Shown here one piece after another: positions 1-5,820 of a stretch of DNA of 18,304 nucleotides. Below the pieces are notes generated by a model. That model saw only the letters and a program-made list of their open reading frames with translations. It was not told the origin of the DNA and did no database searches. Location of the stretch: the NCBI GenBank assembly GCA_006954465.1, contig LVVU01000009.1:1-18304 (forward strand), read 5' to 3'. Source of the stretch: Candidatus Methanoprimaticola hominis. Its GTDB lineage: Archaea > Thermoplasmatota > Thermoplasmata > Methanomassiliicoccales > Methanomethylophilaceae. Position 1 is the stretch's first letter, and each line of letters begins with the position of its first letter. The position numbers and the translations under genes are program-made.

Positions 1-323
1 GCATGGGCCTTCTCCAGGCATCTCCTGTAGGATATCAGAACACGCTTTGCGGTATCGTTCATGCTGTTCTGATACATGTCATGGAAGAAGGGGCACCTCT
101 TCCAGATCAGGGTCCCGAATCTATTGAGATCGTTCAGGGATGGGAGCCTGCCGTATCCTTCGATGTGCAGTTTGCAGTAGGTGACCATCAGATTGAACAC
201 GTAGCGGTTGTTCTCGATGTTGGCCGTTATCGCCTTCTCCTGAGTCGAGTTCGGATAGATCCGTGCCTTGTACGTGAGATACAAGACCTCGTCGCAGACC
301 TCTGGGTTCACCTCCTGCTCCAT
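1..323 (-). CDS. tnpB: IS200/IS605-family TnpB (OrfB)-like protein, N-terminal fragment
   Basis: Leftward reading frame that begins at ATG 323-321 and runs off the left edge after 107 codons, so only the N-terminus is visible. Residues 18-50 carry the pattern of the helix-turn-helix domain of IS605 OrfB/TnpB proteins: a basic strand ending in RIYPNSTQEKAI (21-32), followed by a helix with NNRYVFN (38-44). TnpB proteins are RNA-guided nucleases carried by IS200/IS605 elements. The RuvC residues and zinc finger would lie outside the window, so activity cannot be judged. The start is supported by a TATA-like box about 26 nt upstream, which implies a leaderless transcript. No tnpA is visible. Codon use resembles the neighbours. 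A domesticated or decayed copy is possible. Confidence 0.75.
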   Translation of the reverse strand, partial: MEQEVNPEVCDEVLYLTYKARIYPNSTQEKAITANIENNRYVFNLMVTYCKLHIEGYGRLPSLNDLNRFGTLIWKRCPFFHDMYQNSMNDTAKRVLISYRRCLEKAH

Positions 324-342
324 GCGTGTATGATTGCGGAAG

Positions 343-352
343 GAGTATAATA
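343..352 (-). promoter_or_regulatory. TATA-like box for the tnpB-like gene
   Basis: On the minus strand the AT-rich segment reads approximately TTATTATACT. Its centre lies about 26 nt from ATG 323, the archaeal TATA-to-start-site distance, so the transcript would begin at or next to the start codon. No Shine-Dalgarno motif precedes the ATG, consistent with leaderless translation. Confidence 0.45.
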
Positions 353-383
353 ACTCTTGACTGTAATGCTTGTAATGTGCATA

Positions 384-397
384 ATGATTGCAATCAT
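384..397. repeat. Perfect 14-bp palindrome upstream of tnpB
   Basis: ATGATTG followed directly by CAATCAT forms a perfect 14-bp palindrome about 60 bp upstream of the tnpB start. Two direct copies of TGTAATG (362-368 and 371-377) lie between it and the gene. Possible roles are a dimeric repressor operator or part of the subterminal structure of an IS605-type left end. Neither is shown by the sequence. Confidence 0.5.
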
Positions 398-421
398 ACA
401 ATTGGATGACGCGAGAAGGAC

Positions 422-476
422 TACCCGCTCGTCTCGTCATTTCTAATGCTGCCCTAGCATCAGACGAGAACGGGTA
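422..476. repeat. Long imperfect hairpin, possible IS605-type end
   Basis: Three nested stems share one axis: TACCCG 422-427 with CGGGTA 471-476, TCTCGTC 432-438 with GACGAGA 463-469, and ATGCT 446-450 with AGCAT 456-460 around a five-base loop. IS200/IS605 ends are recognised as subterminal hairpins, so this could be the left end of the element whose tnpB starts at 323. It could equally be a small RNA. The stretch 477-639 holds no convincing gene. It contains only a 5-bp stem, GCTCG/CGAGC, at 556-569. Confidence 0.45.
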
Positions 477-639
477 CAACCTTCACAAGAACGCTTGAGA
501 ATACCGCGATGAAGAGAGATTTCGAACCGGAACGTGCATCTCGATGAAAAAAAGGGCTCGAAACCGAGCGGGATGAAGTCATTCCAAGAAGTGGATCCAA
601 GGTCGTTCCATCTAATGCTAAAAATTGATTCATCTGGGG

Positions 640-648
640 TTAAATAGT
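640..648 (+). promoter_or_regulatory. TATA box for the eight-helix membrane protein
   Basis: TTAAATAGT is centred about 24-25 nt before ATG 668. Initiation at that spacing would fall on the start codon, implying a leaderless mRNA. No ribosome-binding motif is present. Confidence 0.5.
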
Positions 649-667
649 ATCCTGTCATGTAAGAGCG

Positions 668-1870
668 ATGAAAGAGCGTATCGAGGAAGCGGTTGAATCG
701 GCCAGCGACGTCGTCGATCAGGCGGCCCTGCGCAGAACCCGCCCCTCGAAGGAGGAGGTCCGCGACATCGGAGGATCCATAACCCATGGGTTCCCGTACT
801 TCGTGGGAGCATGCCTCGTGATATGGCTCATAGCGCTCCTCTTCATGGACACATACACGGTGCCGAAGGCGATAGAGCTCCTCTGCCTGTCGTTCACCTT
901 CTGCTTCGCCCTTCTCGGGATGTACTGCTCCGTGTTCATGCCAAGGGGGATATTCCCATTCTGGTGCGTGTCAGCCTACGCCCTTATTCTAACGGTCACC
1001 CTATGGCTGTTCAATTACTACACCGGCGACAACTACTACGCTATCGCCATCTCCGACATCCTATCGGCGATAGGCATCGACCTCTCCGATGCTGCCGGCA
1101 CCGTCATCGGATTCCTCGGCACCTTCGCGGTGATGCTCTTCACATCCATCGGGGTCACGACGGTGATCTCCGCACAGCTGAGGAAGTACATCCCATCGGT
1201 CCTTGCGATGATGAACGTCCACGCGAAGGAGGGGATCCGTGCCAAGGCCGAACGGTTCTTCATGATCCCGGATATCGTCGATGTCCAGGAGGTAGTTCTG
1301 GAGATCCCCGAGTCGAGACACGTCTACGATTTCAGAAGCGCAGTCAGCATCTCGACATACCTGTTCATGCTGGGGCTCCTCGTCTCCTCGTACCTCTTCG
1401 TGAACCCGTACTTCCTGGAGGTGATGAGCTGGAAGACCATGCTCGCCATCACCCTGATGCTCTCGATGTTCACTCCCGCGCTCATCCTTCCGTGGCAGAT
1501 CTTCCGCAGCATCGGCGCCAAGGCCAAGACCGAGGCCCACAGGGACTACTACCTCTGGCTGGGCGCCAAGAACAGGCTCTTCACCACATTCACCGCGATG
1601 GGAGTGTTCATGATGATGTTCCTGCTGTCCGTATATCTTGGCAATGATGCACTCAGCATCATCAAGAACTACATCATGTTCCTCGTGCCGCTCCTTCTGA
1701 CCTCCGTGATGTACGGAGGGCTCTACTGCAACAACTTCGAGAGAACCGACAGGGAGAGCATCAGCGACGAGTTCGAGAAGTATCGACGGGGGGATCGATC
1801 GCCAATTGATTGGGAGTCGAGTAAAGGAGGAAAACGACTGTTGACCACAGCGCTCGGTGTCCCCCGCTGA
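668..1870 (+). CDS. Polytopic membrane protein of unknown function (about 8 TM)
   Basis: A 400-residue protein whose family I do not recognise. A charged cytoplasmic-looking N-terminus (1-40) is followed by hydrophobic segments at about 42-62, 68-90, 98-118 and 143-168. A soluble loop of about 55 residues (169-224) follows, rich in Lys, Arg and acidic residues. Four more segments lie at about 225-245, 257-280, 303-325 and 333-352, and the polar tail (353-400) is highly charged. The two halves of four helices around a central loop suggest a duplicated membrane fold, but no transporter or enzyme motif stands out. The start is favoured by the TATA box centred near 644. The gene stands alone, convergent with the next leftward gene. 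Codon use is normal for the window. The last 20 residues look less conserved in character. Confidence 0.8.
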   Translation: MKERIEEAVESASDVVDQAALRRTRPSKEEVRDIGGSITHGFPYFVGACLVIWLIALLFMDTYTVPKAIELLCLSFTFCFALLGMYCSVFMPRGIFPFWCVSAYALILTVTLWLFNYYTGDNYYAIAISDILSAIGIDLSDAAGTVIGFLGTFAVMLFTSIGVTTVISAQLRKYIPSVLAMMNVHAKEGIRAKAERFFMIPDIVDVQEVVLEIPESRHVYDFRSAVSISTYLFMLGLLVSSYLFVNPYFLEVMSWKTMLAITLMLSMFTPALILPWQIFRSIGAKAKTEAHRDYYLWLGAKNRLFTTFTAMGVFMMMFLLSVYLGNDALSIIKNYIMFLVPLLLTSVMYGGLYCNNFERTDRESISDEFEKYRRGDRSPIDWESSKGGKRLLTTALGVPR

Positions 1871-1947
1871 AACGGCGATTTCTTCATCGTATATATAAAT
1901 GACTGGGATTGAACGAGTAATAGATGTATTATCCTATCAATATCGTA
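1871..1947. promoter_or_regulatory. Convergent intergenic gap with an orphan TATA-like element
   Basis: Between two converging stop codons lies GTATATATAAAT (1889-1900), a strong TATA-like sequence readable on either strand. No credible gene starts at the expected distance on either side. Rightward transcription would run antisense to the four-helix membrane gene; leftward transcription would run antisense to the end of the eight-helix gene. It may instead simply be an AT-rich termination zone. Confidence 0.3.
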
Positions 1948-2340
1948 TCATTCCCCGTCCTTCGCCTCCGCCTTGGCCTTCTTCTTCAAACCGATGTTCC
2001 ATGTGATCACCAGAACCACGGCGAGAACAGCAAGGGGCATGACGGCATCGGTGACATCGCCCATCAGCCAATAGGCGGCGACGAGACCTATTATACCGAA
2101 GATCCCGCACCTCTTCAGGATGCCTCCGGCTCCGAGGAAGAACATGAAGGCGAAAAGGATCAGCCATATTATGAGCAGGATCAGCATCTCGGAGGTCAGG
2201 AAGAGGAACGATGTCTCCCCTACGGCCTCGCTGACGTATCCGGAGATGTACTGATTCACGACGATCGGCACCGCTATCACGAGTATCAGCGTCATGACCA
2301 GACCTGCCACGAAAGACGATGCCGCCTTCTTGACTCCCAT
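1948..2340 (-). CDS. Small four-helix membrane protein, unknown function
   Basis: A 130-residue protein beginning at ATG 2340. A longer in-frame extension to 2859 exists but only mirrors the TPR gene on the other strand. Hydrophobic segments lie at about 9-29, 45-69, 78-94 and 99-116. A lysine-rich polar C-terminus (118-130) indicates a cytoplasmic tail by the positive-inside rule. A short charged turn, LKRCG, sits between helices 2 and 3. I recognise no family. The gene is divergent from the TPR gene, with 69 bp between start codons, so the two share a promoter region. Low complexity and small size limit the call. Hydrophobic patterning and consistent third-position GC support it as real. 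Confidence 0.7.
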   Translation of the reverse strand: MGVKKAASSFVAGLVMTLILVIAVPIVVNQYISGYVSEAVGETSFLFLTSEMLILLIIWLILFAFMFFLGAGGILKRCGIFGIIGLVAAYWLMGDVTDAVMPLAVLAVVLVITWNIGLKKKAKAEAKDGE

Positions 2341-2363
2341 GCGGCCGGTATCCTCGAAGATCG

Positions 2364-2398
2364 CTATAATCCGTTGCTTCGAACCAGCGGTTTTATCC
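2364..2398. promoter_or_regulatory. Bidirectional promoter region between the membrane and TPR genes
   Basis: The 69-bp gap between divergent starts holds two AT-rich elements, CTATAAT (2364-2370) and GTTTTATCC (2390-2398). On the minus strand the second reads GGATAAAAC, and the first reads ATTATAG at about 27 nt from ATG 2340, a good distance for the leftward gene. For the rightward gene, the element at 2390-2398 lies about 28 nt from ATG 2422. Confidence 0.35.
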
Positions 2399-2409
2399 AG
2401 ATATCGTCG

Positions 2410-3051
2410 ATGTCGCCCGTCATGAAGGATACCGCATTCGAGGCCATCACCAGGGCAAGGAACCAGGCCTCCTCCGGGAATCCCGCCGGTGCGGCGGAGA
2501 CCTTGGAGGCATACCTTGCCACGGACCCCCACAACACCGGACCGAGACTCGTTCTTGCCAACATCGCCATCAAGGATCTCGATGACGAGAAGTACGGCCT
2601 GATGCAGCTCGACATCATCCTCGACCTGGAACCGGAGAACGTCGACGCCATGAAGGCCAAGGCATCCTACCTCGCCCAGGACAAGAGGAACAACAAGGAG
2701 ACGTCCGTGCTGTTCGAGAGGATCCTCAACGTGGCTCCTTCCGCCGACGTGTACAACGAATACGCCAGATTCCTCAGGAACCAGATGACCGACTTCCGCA
2801 AGGCCGCGGAGAACTACGAGGAGGCCATCAGGCTGGATCCCAGGAACTACATCTACCATCAGAACTACTCCATCCTGCTTCTCAACGATCTCAAGGACTA
2901 CGCCAAGGCGAAGACGGAACTGGAGATACTCATGGACATGAAACCAGGAGACGTCATGATCAAGAGGAACTACGAGAAGCTCATGCGGGAGAAGTTCGAC
3001 AAGGACGGCAACGTCAAGAAGAAGGGGTTGCTAGGCAAGCTCAGGAAATGA
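2410..3051 (+). CDS. Tetratricopeptide-repeat protein
   Basis: A 213-residue protein built of helical pairs with the TPR pattern. The units lie roughly at 8-40, 44-76, 78-110, 112-145 and 148-181. The clearest is at 112-145, which carries the Tyr/Ala-rich helix A, a helix B containing NYEEAI, and the closing LDP turn. TPR scaffolds mediate protein-protein contacts, and the partner is not evident here. The tail (185-213) is lysine-rich and may bind RNA or protein. The upstream in-frame ATG at 1924 is rejected because its extension is antisense to a membrane gene. The start is either 2410 or the second ATG at 2422. The TATA-like element at 2390-2398 would suit a leaderless start at 2422. The gene stands upstream of rubrerythrin but is separated by that gene's own promoter. 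Confidence 0.85.
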   Translation: MSPVMKDTAFEAITRARNQASSGNPAGAAETLEAYLATDPHNTGPRLVLANIAIKDLDDEKYGLMQLDIILDLEPENVDAMKAKASYLAQDKRNNKETSVLFERILNVAPSADVYNEYARFLRNQMTDFRKAAENYEEAIRLDPRNYIYHQNYSILLLNDLKDYAKAKTELEILMDMKPGDVMIKRNYEKLMREKFDKDGNVKKKGLLGKLRK

Positions 3052-3084
3052 TGGGAATCAGGTTTACCTAACGGCGTTAATAAC

Positions 3085-3093
3085 CTTAAATAC
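3085..3093 (+). promoter_or_regulatory. TATA box for rubrerythrin
   Basis: CTTAAATAC lies 31 nt upstream of the start codon. Initiation about 26 nt downstream of its centre would leave a leader of only about 8 nt, containing the purine-rich TGAGGAT (3114-3120). That segment could act as a weak ribosome-binding site just before ATG 3124. Confidence 0.5.
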
Positions 3094-3123
3094 ATTCGAT
3101 GCATACAGAGGGATGAGGATATC

Positions 3124-3663
3124 ATGGAACTCAAAGGCTCTAAAACAGAGGCAAACCTCAACGCCGCATTCGCCGGCGAGTCGATGGCCAGGAACAAGTA
3201 CACATACTACGCGTCCCAGGCCAAGAAAGAGGGATACGAGCAGATCGCGGACATATTCCTCGAGACCGCTGAGAACGAGAAAGAGCACGCCAAGCTCTGG
3301 TTCAAGGCTCTCCACGACAACAAGGTCCCCAAGACCATAGAGAACCTCAAGGACGCAGCGTCCGGAGAGAACTACGAGTGGACCACCATGTACGCCGACT
3401 TCGCGAAGGTCGCAAGGGAGGAGGGCTTCAACGAGATCGCCGACCTCTTCGAGGCCGTCGGCGGAATCGAGAAGCACCACGAGGAGAGGTACGCCGCACT
3501 CCTGAAGAACATCGAGGAGGGCGCCGTCTTCAAGAAGGACAAGGTCGTCATGTGGAAGTGCAGGAACTGCGGATACATCCACGTCGGAGAGACCGCTCCT
3601 GCAGTCTGTCCCGTGTGCAAGCACGCCCAGTCCTTCTTCGAGGTCAGGGCCACCAACTGGTGA
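3124..3663 (+). CDS. rbr: Rubrerythrin
   Basis: A 179-residue protein of the usual rubrerythrin length. Rubrerythrins are cytoplasmic non-haem iron peroxidases that reduce hydrogen peroxide to water in anaerobes, with electrons from rubredoxin or a similar donor. The N-terminal four-helix domain (1-135) shows the paired ligand motifs of the diiron site: E19, E52xxH55, E82/E85 and E116xxH119. The C-terminal rubredoxin-like domain carries two CxxC pairs (C146/C149 and C162/C165) for a single iron. The gene has its own TATA box and ends at a 10-bp hairpin, so it is probably monocistronic. It converges on a winged-helix regulator with a CxxC motif. Assignment is secure. The symbol is generic for the family. 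Confidence 0.96.
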   Translation: MELKGSKTEANLNAAFAGESMARNKYTYYASQAKKEGYEQIADIFLETAENEKEHAKLWFKALHDNKVPKTIENLKDAASGENYEWTTMYADFAKVAREEGFNEIADLFEAVGGIEKHHEERYAALLKNIEEGAVFKKDKVVMWKCRNCGYIHVGETAPAVCPVCKHAQSFFEVRATNW

Positions 3664-3671
3664 TTTTCACC

Positions 3672-3696
3672 GGACCGCCGTATCCCACGGCGGTCC
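3672..3696. terminator. 10-bp hairpin between rubrerythrin and the HTH gene
   Basis: GGACCGCCGT (3672-3681) pairs perfectly with ACGGCGGTCC (3687-3696) around the loop ATCCC. It begins 8 nt after the rubrerythrin stop and ends 8 nt before the stop of the opposing gene. No long T-run follows on either strand (only TTTT in the leftward direction, ahead of the stem). It is either a shared 3' end structure or a protective stem rather than a classic U-tract terminator. Confidence 0.55.
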
Positions 3697-3704
3697 AAAA
3701 CACT

Positions 3705-4058
3705 TCAAATCGAAGATTTACGACGAGCATTCTCTGCGATGATCTCGTCTATCTTCATGAACCCCTCAGCGATCTCACGCCCGGGCTCTGTTATACTGAT
3801 CCAAGTGGTCTTGTCATCGAGTGTTTGAACGATCAAACCGCACTCCTCCATGGCATCGAGCCTCTTGGGCATGTTGGCATTCCTCCCTATGATGTCATAG
3901 AGGTCGATCTTCCTGCACTTCCCCTTACGAGCGATGAACAGGATGATCTCTATGTTGTGAGCGATTTCGAACATGCAAACCCGACAGTCGGCCATTATAT
4001 CCCTGGCTTCCATCGAGATTTGGAATTCGGATTCTTGCAAGCATCCTTCATCTCCCAA
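3705..4058 (-). CDS. Winged helix-turn-helix transcriptional regulator with N-terminal CxxC
   Basis: A 117-residue protein. Residues 31-95 fit a winged-helix DNA-binding fold: a helix with IEIILFIAR (37-44), a second helix around 50-58, a recognition helix in PKRLDAMEECGLI (64-76), and a wing at 80-92 ending in TEPGREIAEGF. That layout resembles MarR/ArsR-like archaeal single-domain regulators. The C-terminal helix (96-113) probably dimerises. Cysteines C25 and C28 form a CxxC, with C6, C48 and C73 elsewhere, so a redox or metal response is possible but unproven. The start is TTG 4058, chosen because AGGAG (4071-4067) precedes it by 8 nt. An ATG at 4013 would give a 102-residue form that still contains the CxxC. 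The target is unknown; the convergent rubrerythrin gene is a natural candidate. Confidence 0.75.
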   Translation of the reverse strand: MGDEGCLQESEFQISMEARDIMADCRVCMFEIAHNIEIILFIARKGKCRKIDLYDIIGRNANMPKRLDAMEECGLIVQTLDDKTTWISITEPGREIAEGFMKIDEIIAENARRKSSI

Positions 4059-4092
4059 ACTATCTGCTCCTAATTTGTATGACCTAGGTGTG

Positions 4093-4100
4093 AATATTTA
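4093..4100 (-). promoter_or_regulatory. TATA box and Shine-Dalgarno for the HTH regulator
   Basis: On the minus strand TAAATATT (4100-4093) matches an archaeal TATA box. A start site about 26 nt downstream falls near 4070. That places the AGGAG motif (4071-4067) at the 5' end of the leader and the TTG start about 12 nt into the message. Confidence 0.4.
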
Positions 4101-4221
4101 GTCGTTATCCACTTTAGAACATTGAATAGCAGCATTGGAAGAGGATTCAGGTACCCATCATGCAGATTTCATGTCATCTGGCATAGATACGGAGACAATG
4201 GATGTATAATCCAATACCATC

Positions 4222-4241
4222 TATTACCGTAGTTGGTAATA
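4222..4241. repeat. 7-bp inverted repeat
   Basis: TATTACC (4222-4228) and GGTAATA (4235-4241) are perfect complements around a six-base spacer. The site lies in the AT-richer gap and could be an operator half-site pair or a weak RNA hairpin. Confidence 0.35.
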
Positions 4242-4291
4242 CAACAGTGGTGCAATCACTATTATCCTGGTAACAGAAGAAGGATATGTGA

Positions 4292-4338
4292 GAACCTATG
4301 ACTCGAAGACAGGAAACCGAACTTCGAGTCATAGGTTC
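4292..4338. repeat. Perfect 17-bp inverted repeat with 13-nt loop
   Basis: GAACCTATGACTCGAAG (4292-4308) is exactly complementary to 4322-4338, with a 13-nt spacer. A 17-bp mismatch-free stem is far longer than expected by chance in an intergenic gap. It lies 84 nt downstream of the stop codon of the DUF2238-like gene in that gene's direction, and no T-run follows on either strand. Candidates are a structured 3' UTR, a small RNA, or the remnant of an IS end or attachment site. Confidence 0.7.
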
Positions 4339-4421
4339 CCGATCCAAAAGGGTGCGGAACCGTCGGCTTTTCTCGCGACATCGGTCTGGATGATCGCCTA
4401 TAGCAGGTTTCGACCGACATC

Positions 4422-5054
4422 TCACTTCTTCATCCTGCCGACGATGAGGGCCAGGATCCTATCATCCAGATGGAACGAATCAACCACATCCTTGGTGGTG
4501 CGGCCCCTCATGTAGAACGCCACCCACATGGATCCGAGGAACGTTCCCAGCGTGTCGCATACGAGATCGGTTATGGTATCATACGGACTGTACTGCGTGA
4601 CGGATGAGGTGAACGTATCGGAGGTGAACTCGAGGACCTCCCAATAGACGCTGAAGGACATTGAGAGGAGGGCCGTCAGGATCGCCAGCCCCCTTCCGGT
4701 GAAATTCACCCTCCCTCCGCCGTAGCAATGGACCGCGGAGAGGGCGTAGAATATGATCACCGCGACGACCATGGACGAGAGCGTATGCGTCACCGTATCG
4801 AAGTTGTCCATGGTCACGTAGTACCCCATGGCCAATCCGAGGCCGTGGAGCCAGGGTGCGAAGACTATCATCACCACGATGGGTGCAGGGAGCTCGATGA
4901 TGCCCGAAAACTTCAGGATGACCGGTATGAAGCAGATGATGCCCATGAAGACGACCGAAGGGAAGACGGATCCGTCCTTGAGTCCGAGGGCTATCATGAT
5001 GATCCCGAACACGATGGCGAACGCATCGACCGCTGTCAATCTACGGGAGATCAT
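4422..5054 (-). CDS. DUF2238/YjdF-like multi-pass membrane protein
   Basis: A 210-residue protein with hydrophobic segments at about 8-25, 31-49, 56-78, 91-109, 121-140 and 165-181. The polar positions recall the DUF2238 (YjdF) family: an FDxxxH motif (85-90), two glutamates three apart within a membrane segment (E139 and E142), and a YDTxxDL motif (158-164) followed by a Gly-rich helix. The biochemical role of that family is not known to me. The start ATG (5054-5052) overlaps the stop of the upstream gene by 4 nt (ATGA), so the two are probably translationally coupled and may act together in the membrane. The longer in-frame extension toward 5768 is only the shadow of that upstream gene. Family placement is from memory of motif spacing and is moderately sure. 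Confidence 0.75.
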   Translation of the reverse strand: MISRRLTAVDAFAIVFGIIMIALGLKDGSVFPSVVFMGIICFIPVILKFSGIIELPAPIVVMIVFAPWLHGLGLAMGYYVTMDNFDTVTHTLSSMVVAVIIFYALSAVHCYGGGRVNFTGRGLAILTALLSMSFSVYWEVLEFTSDTFTSSVTQYSPYDTITDLVCDTLGTFLGSMWVAFYMRGRTTKDVVDSFHLDDRILALIVGRMKK

Positions 5055-5680
5055 GCATCCGCCCCCGGGAGGAAATCGGTCTTGTCGCGACCGCGGAGCC
5101 TCAGATGGAGGACGGCGGCCATGATCGCCGAGACCACGGTCGAAGCGACCGGGGCCATCATCAGGATGGCGTTGGTGTAGATCTCGCTGTCGACGAAGTC
5201 CTCGTTGAACACGGGATATCCCTGTGCATACAGCAGACCGAAGAGATAGAACATGGCCACGGCCGACATCGTCATGGTGAACGCCAGTGCGAATATTATC
5301 AGCCACGAATTGGTCATCTTCAGACCGAAGCTCCTGTCGAGGACCAGGGCGATCATGAACCCGAGTATGAAGCACTGATAGGCCTGTATGGCCTGGATGC
5401 AGTACATGTATCCGGTGACATCCAAGAGGGTGACACCTTCCAGATGCAGATTCGGACTCATGATCGTGGCGAGGATGGCGGCGATCGGACCTACCATGGT
5501 CAGAGCCACCAGCTTCTTGTCGTAGTAGTATCCGAAATCGCGGATCTCCGGAAACACGAGGACGATGATGGACATGATGCTGACGACCATCCACATCCAA
5601 TGGCCCAGCATGAATGCGATGAACCCCGGAACCACAGATAGGAACAGAGACAACAGCACCAGCGTCTTCGTTTCCGTCAT
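5051..5680 (-). CDS. Multi-pass membrane protein paired with the DUF2238-like gene
   Basis: A 209-residue protein of unknown family with about six hydrophobic segments, near residues 5-22, 26-41, 54-74, 88-112, 124-147 and 168-188. Short polar turns include REIRDFGYYYDKK-like charged residues after the second segment and a short polar, partly basic tail with LRLRGRDK. No catalytic or transporter motif is recognised. It is the first gene of a two-gene leftward unit and overlaps the next gene by the four bases ATGA. Two in-frame ATGs compete, at 5692 and 5680. I prefer 5680 because a TATA box centred near 5707 would start the transcript at about that base. A second weak AT element near 5718-5727 would instead favour 5692. 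Confidence 0.75.
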   Translation of the reverse strand: MTETKTLVLLSLFLSVVPGFIAFMLGHWMWMVVSIMSIIVLVFPEIRDFGYYYDKKLVALTMVGPIAAILATIMSPNLHLEGVTLLDVTGYMYCIQAIQAYQCFILGFMIALVLDRSFGLKMTNSWLIIFALAFTMTMSAVAMFYLFGLLYAQGYPVFNEDFVDSEIYTNAILMMAPVASTVVSAIMAAVLHLRLRGRDKTDFLPGADA

Positions 5681-5703
5681 CGGGGGGTGCATTCAGGTCA
5701 TCG

Positions 5704-5711
5704 TTTAAAAT
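5704..5711 (-). promoter_or_regulatory. TATA box for the membrane-protein pair
   Basis: The minus strand reads ATTTTAAA here. Its centre is about 26 nt from ATG 5680, consistent with a leaderless start. A second AT-rich element (GTTTTAG on the minus strand, about 5719-5725) lies farther upstream and may serve as an alternative. Confidence 0.4.
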
Positions 5712-5769
5712 GATAGTTCCTAAAACCACAGCGACCTGGCGAACTTCATCCGAGCCGGACGACACCAAT

Positions 5770-5777
5770 CTATAAAC
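5770..5777 (+). promoter_or_regulatory. TATA box and ribosome-binding site for the surface protein gene
   Basis: CTATAAAC (5770-5777) is a clear archaeal TATA box. Initiation near 5799 would give a leader of about 22 nt carrying GAGGT (5810-5814), which is six bases before ATG 5821. This is one of the few genes in the window with a good Shine-Dalgarno in a proper leader. Confidence 0.6.
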
Positions 5778-5820
5778 ACACCTCGTTAACGGAACGGGCG
5801 TAACTGCCAGAGGTAATCGA

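Larger units (their letters stand above)
4101..4421. other. Gene-free AT-richer intergenic region with two hairpins
   Basis: About 320 bp with no credible coding frame on either strand. Short frames here (for example 4174-4425 leftward) are rich in Arg, Cys and Ser and show no domain pattern. The stretch 4101-4290 is clearly more AT-rich than the flanking genes. It carries the two inverted repeats listed separately. It lies upstream of one leftward gene and downstream of another. It could hold an untranslated small RNA, a remnant of a mobile element or simply long flanking sequence. Confidence 0.5.

Noticed and set aside
3..350. Rightward frame of 115 codons at the left edge
   Set aside because: The opposite strand encodes a recognisable TnpB N-terminal domain; the rightward frame is its shadow.
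1924..2409. In-frame N-terminal extension of the TPR protein from ATG 1924, which lies about 26 nt after a TATA-like element
   Set aside because: The extension is low-complexity, rich in His, Gln and acidic residues, and is exactly antisense to a well-patterned four-helix membrane protein. The TPR pattern begins only after 2410.
4174..4515. Small frames of about 75-83 codons on both strands in the intergenic gap
   Set aside because: Arg/Ser/Cys-rich composition, no Shine-Dalgarno or suitably placed TATA box, and they run through the 17-bp inverted repeat or into the neighbouring gene.
5055..5768. Upstream extension of the DUF2238-like protein to 5768
   Set aside because: The extension is Arg/His-rich and lies out of frame over a clear membrane protein; the ATGA junction at 5051-5054 gives a natural start.
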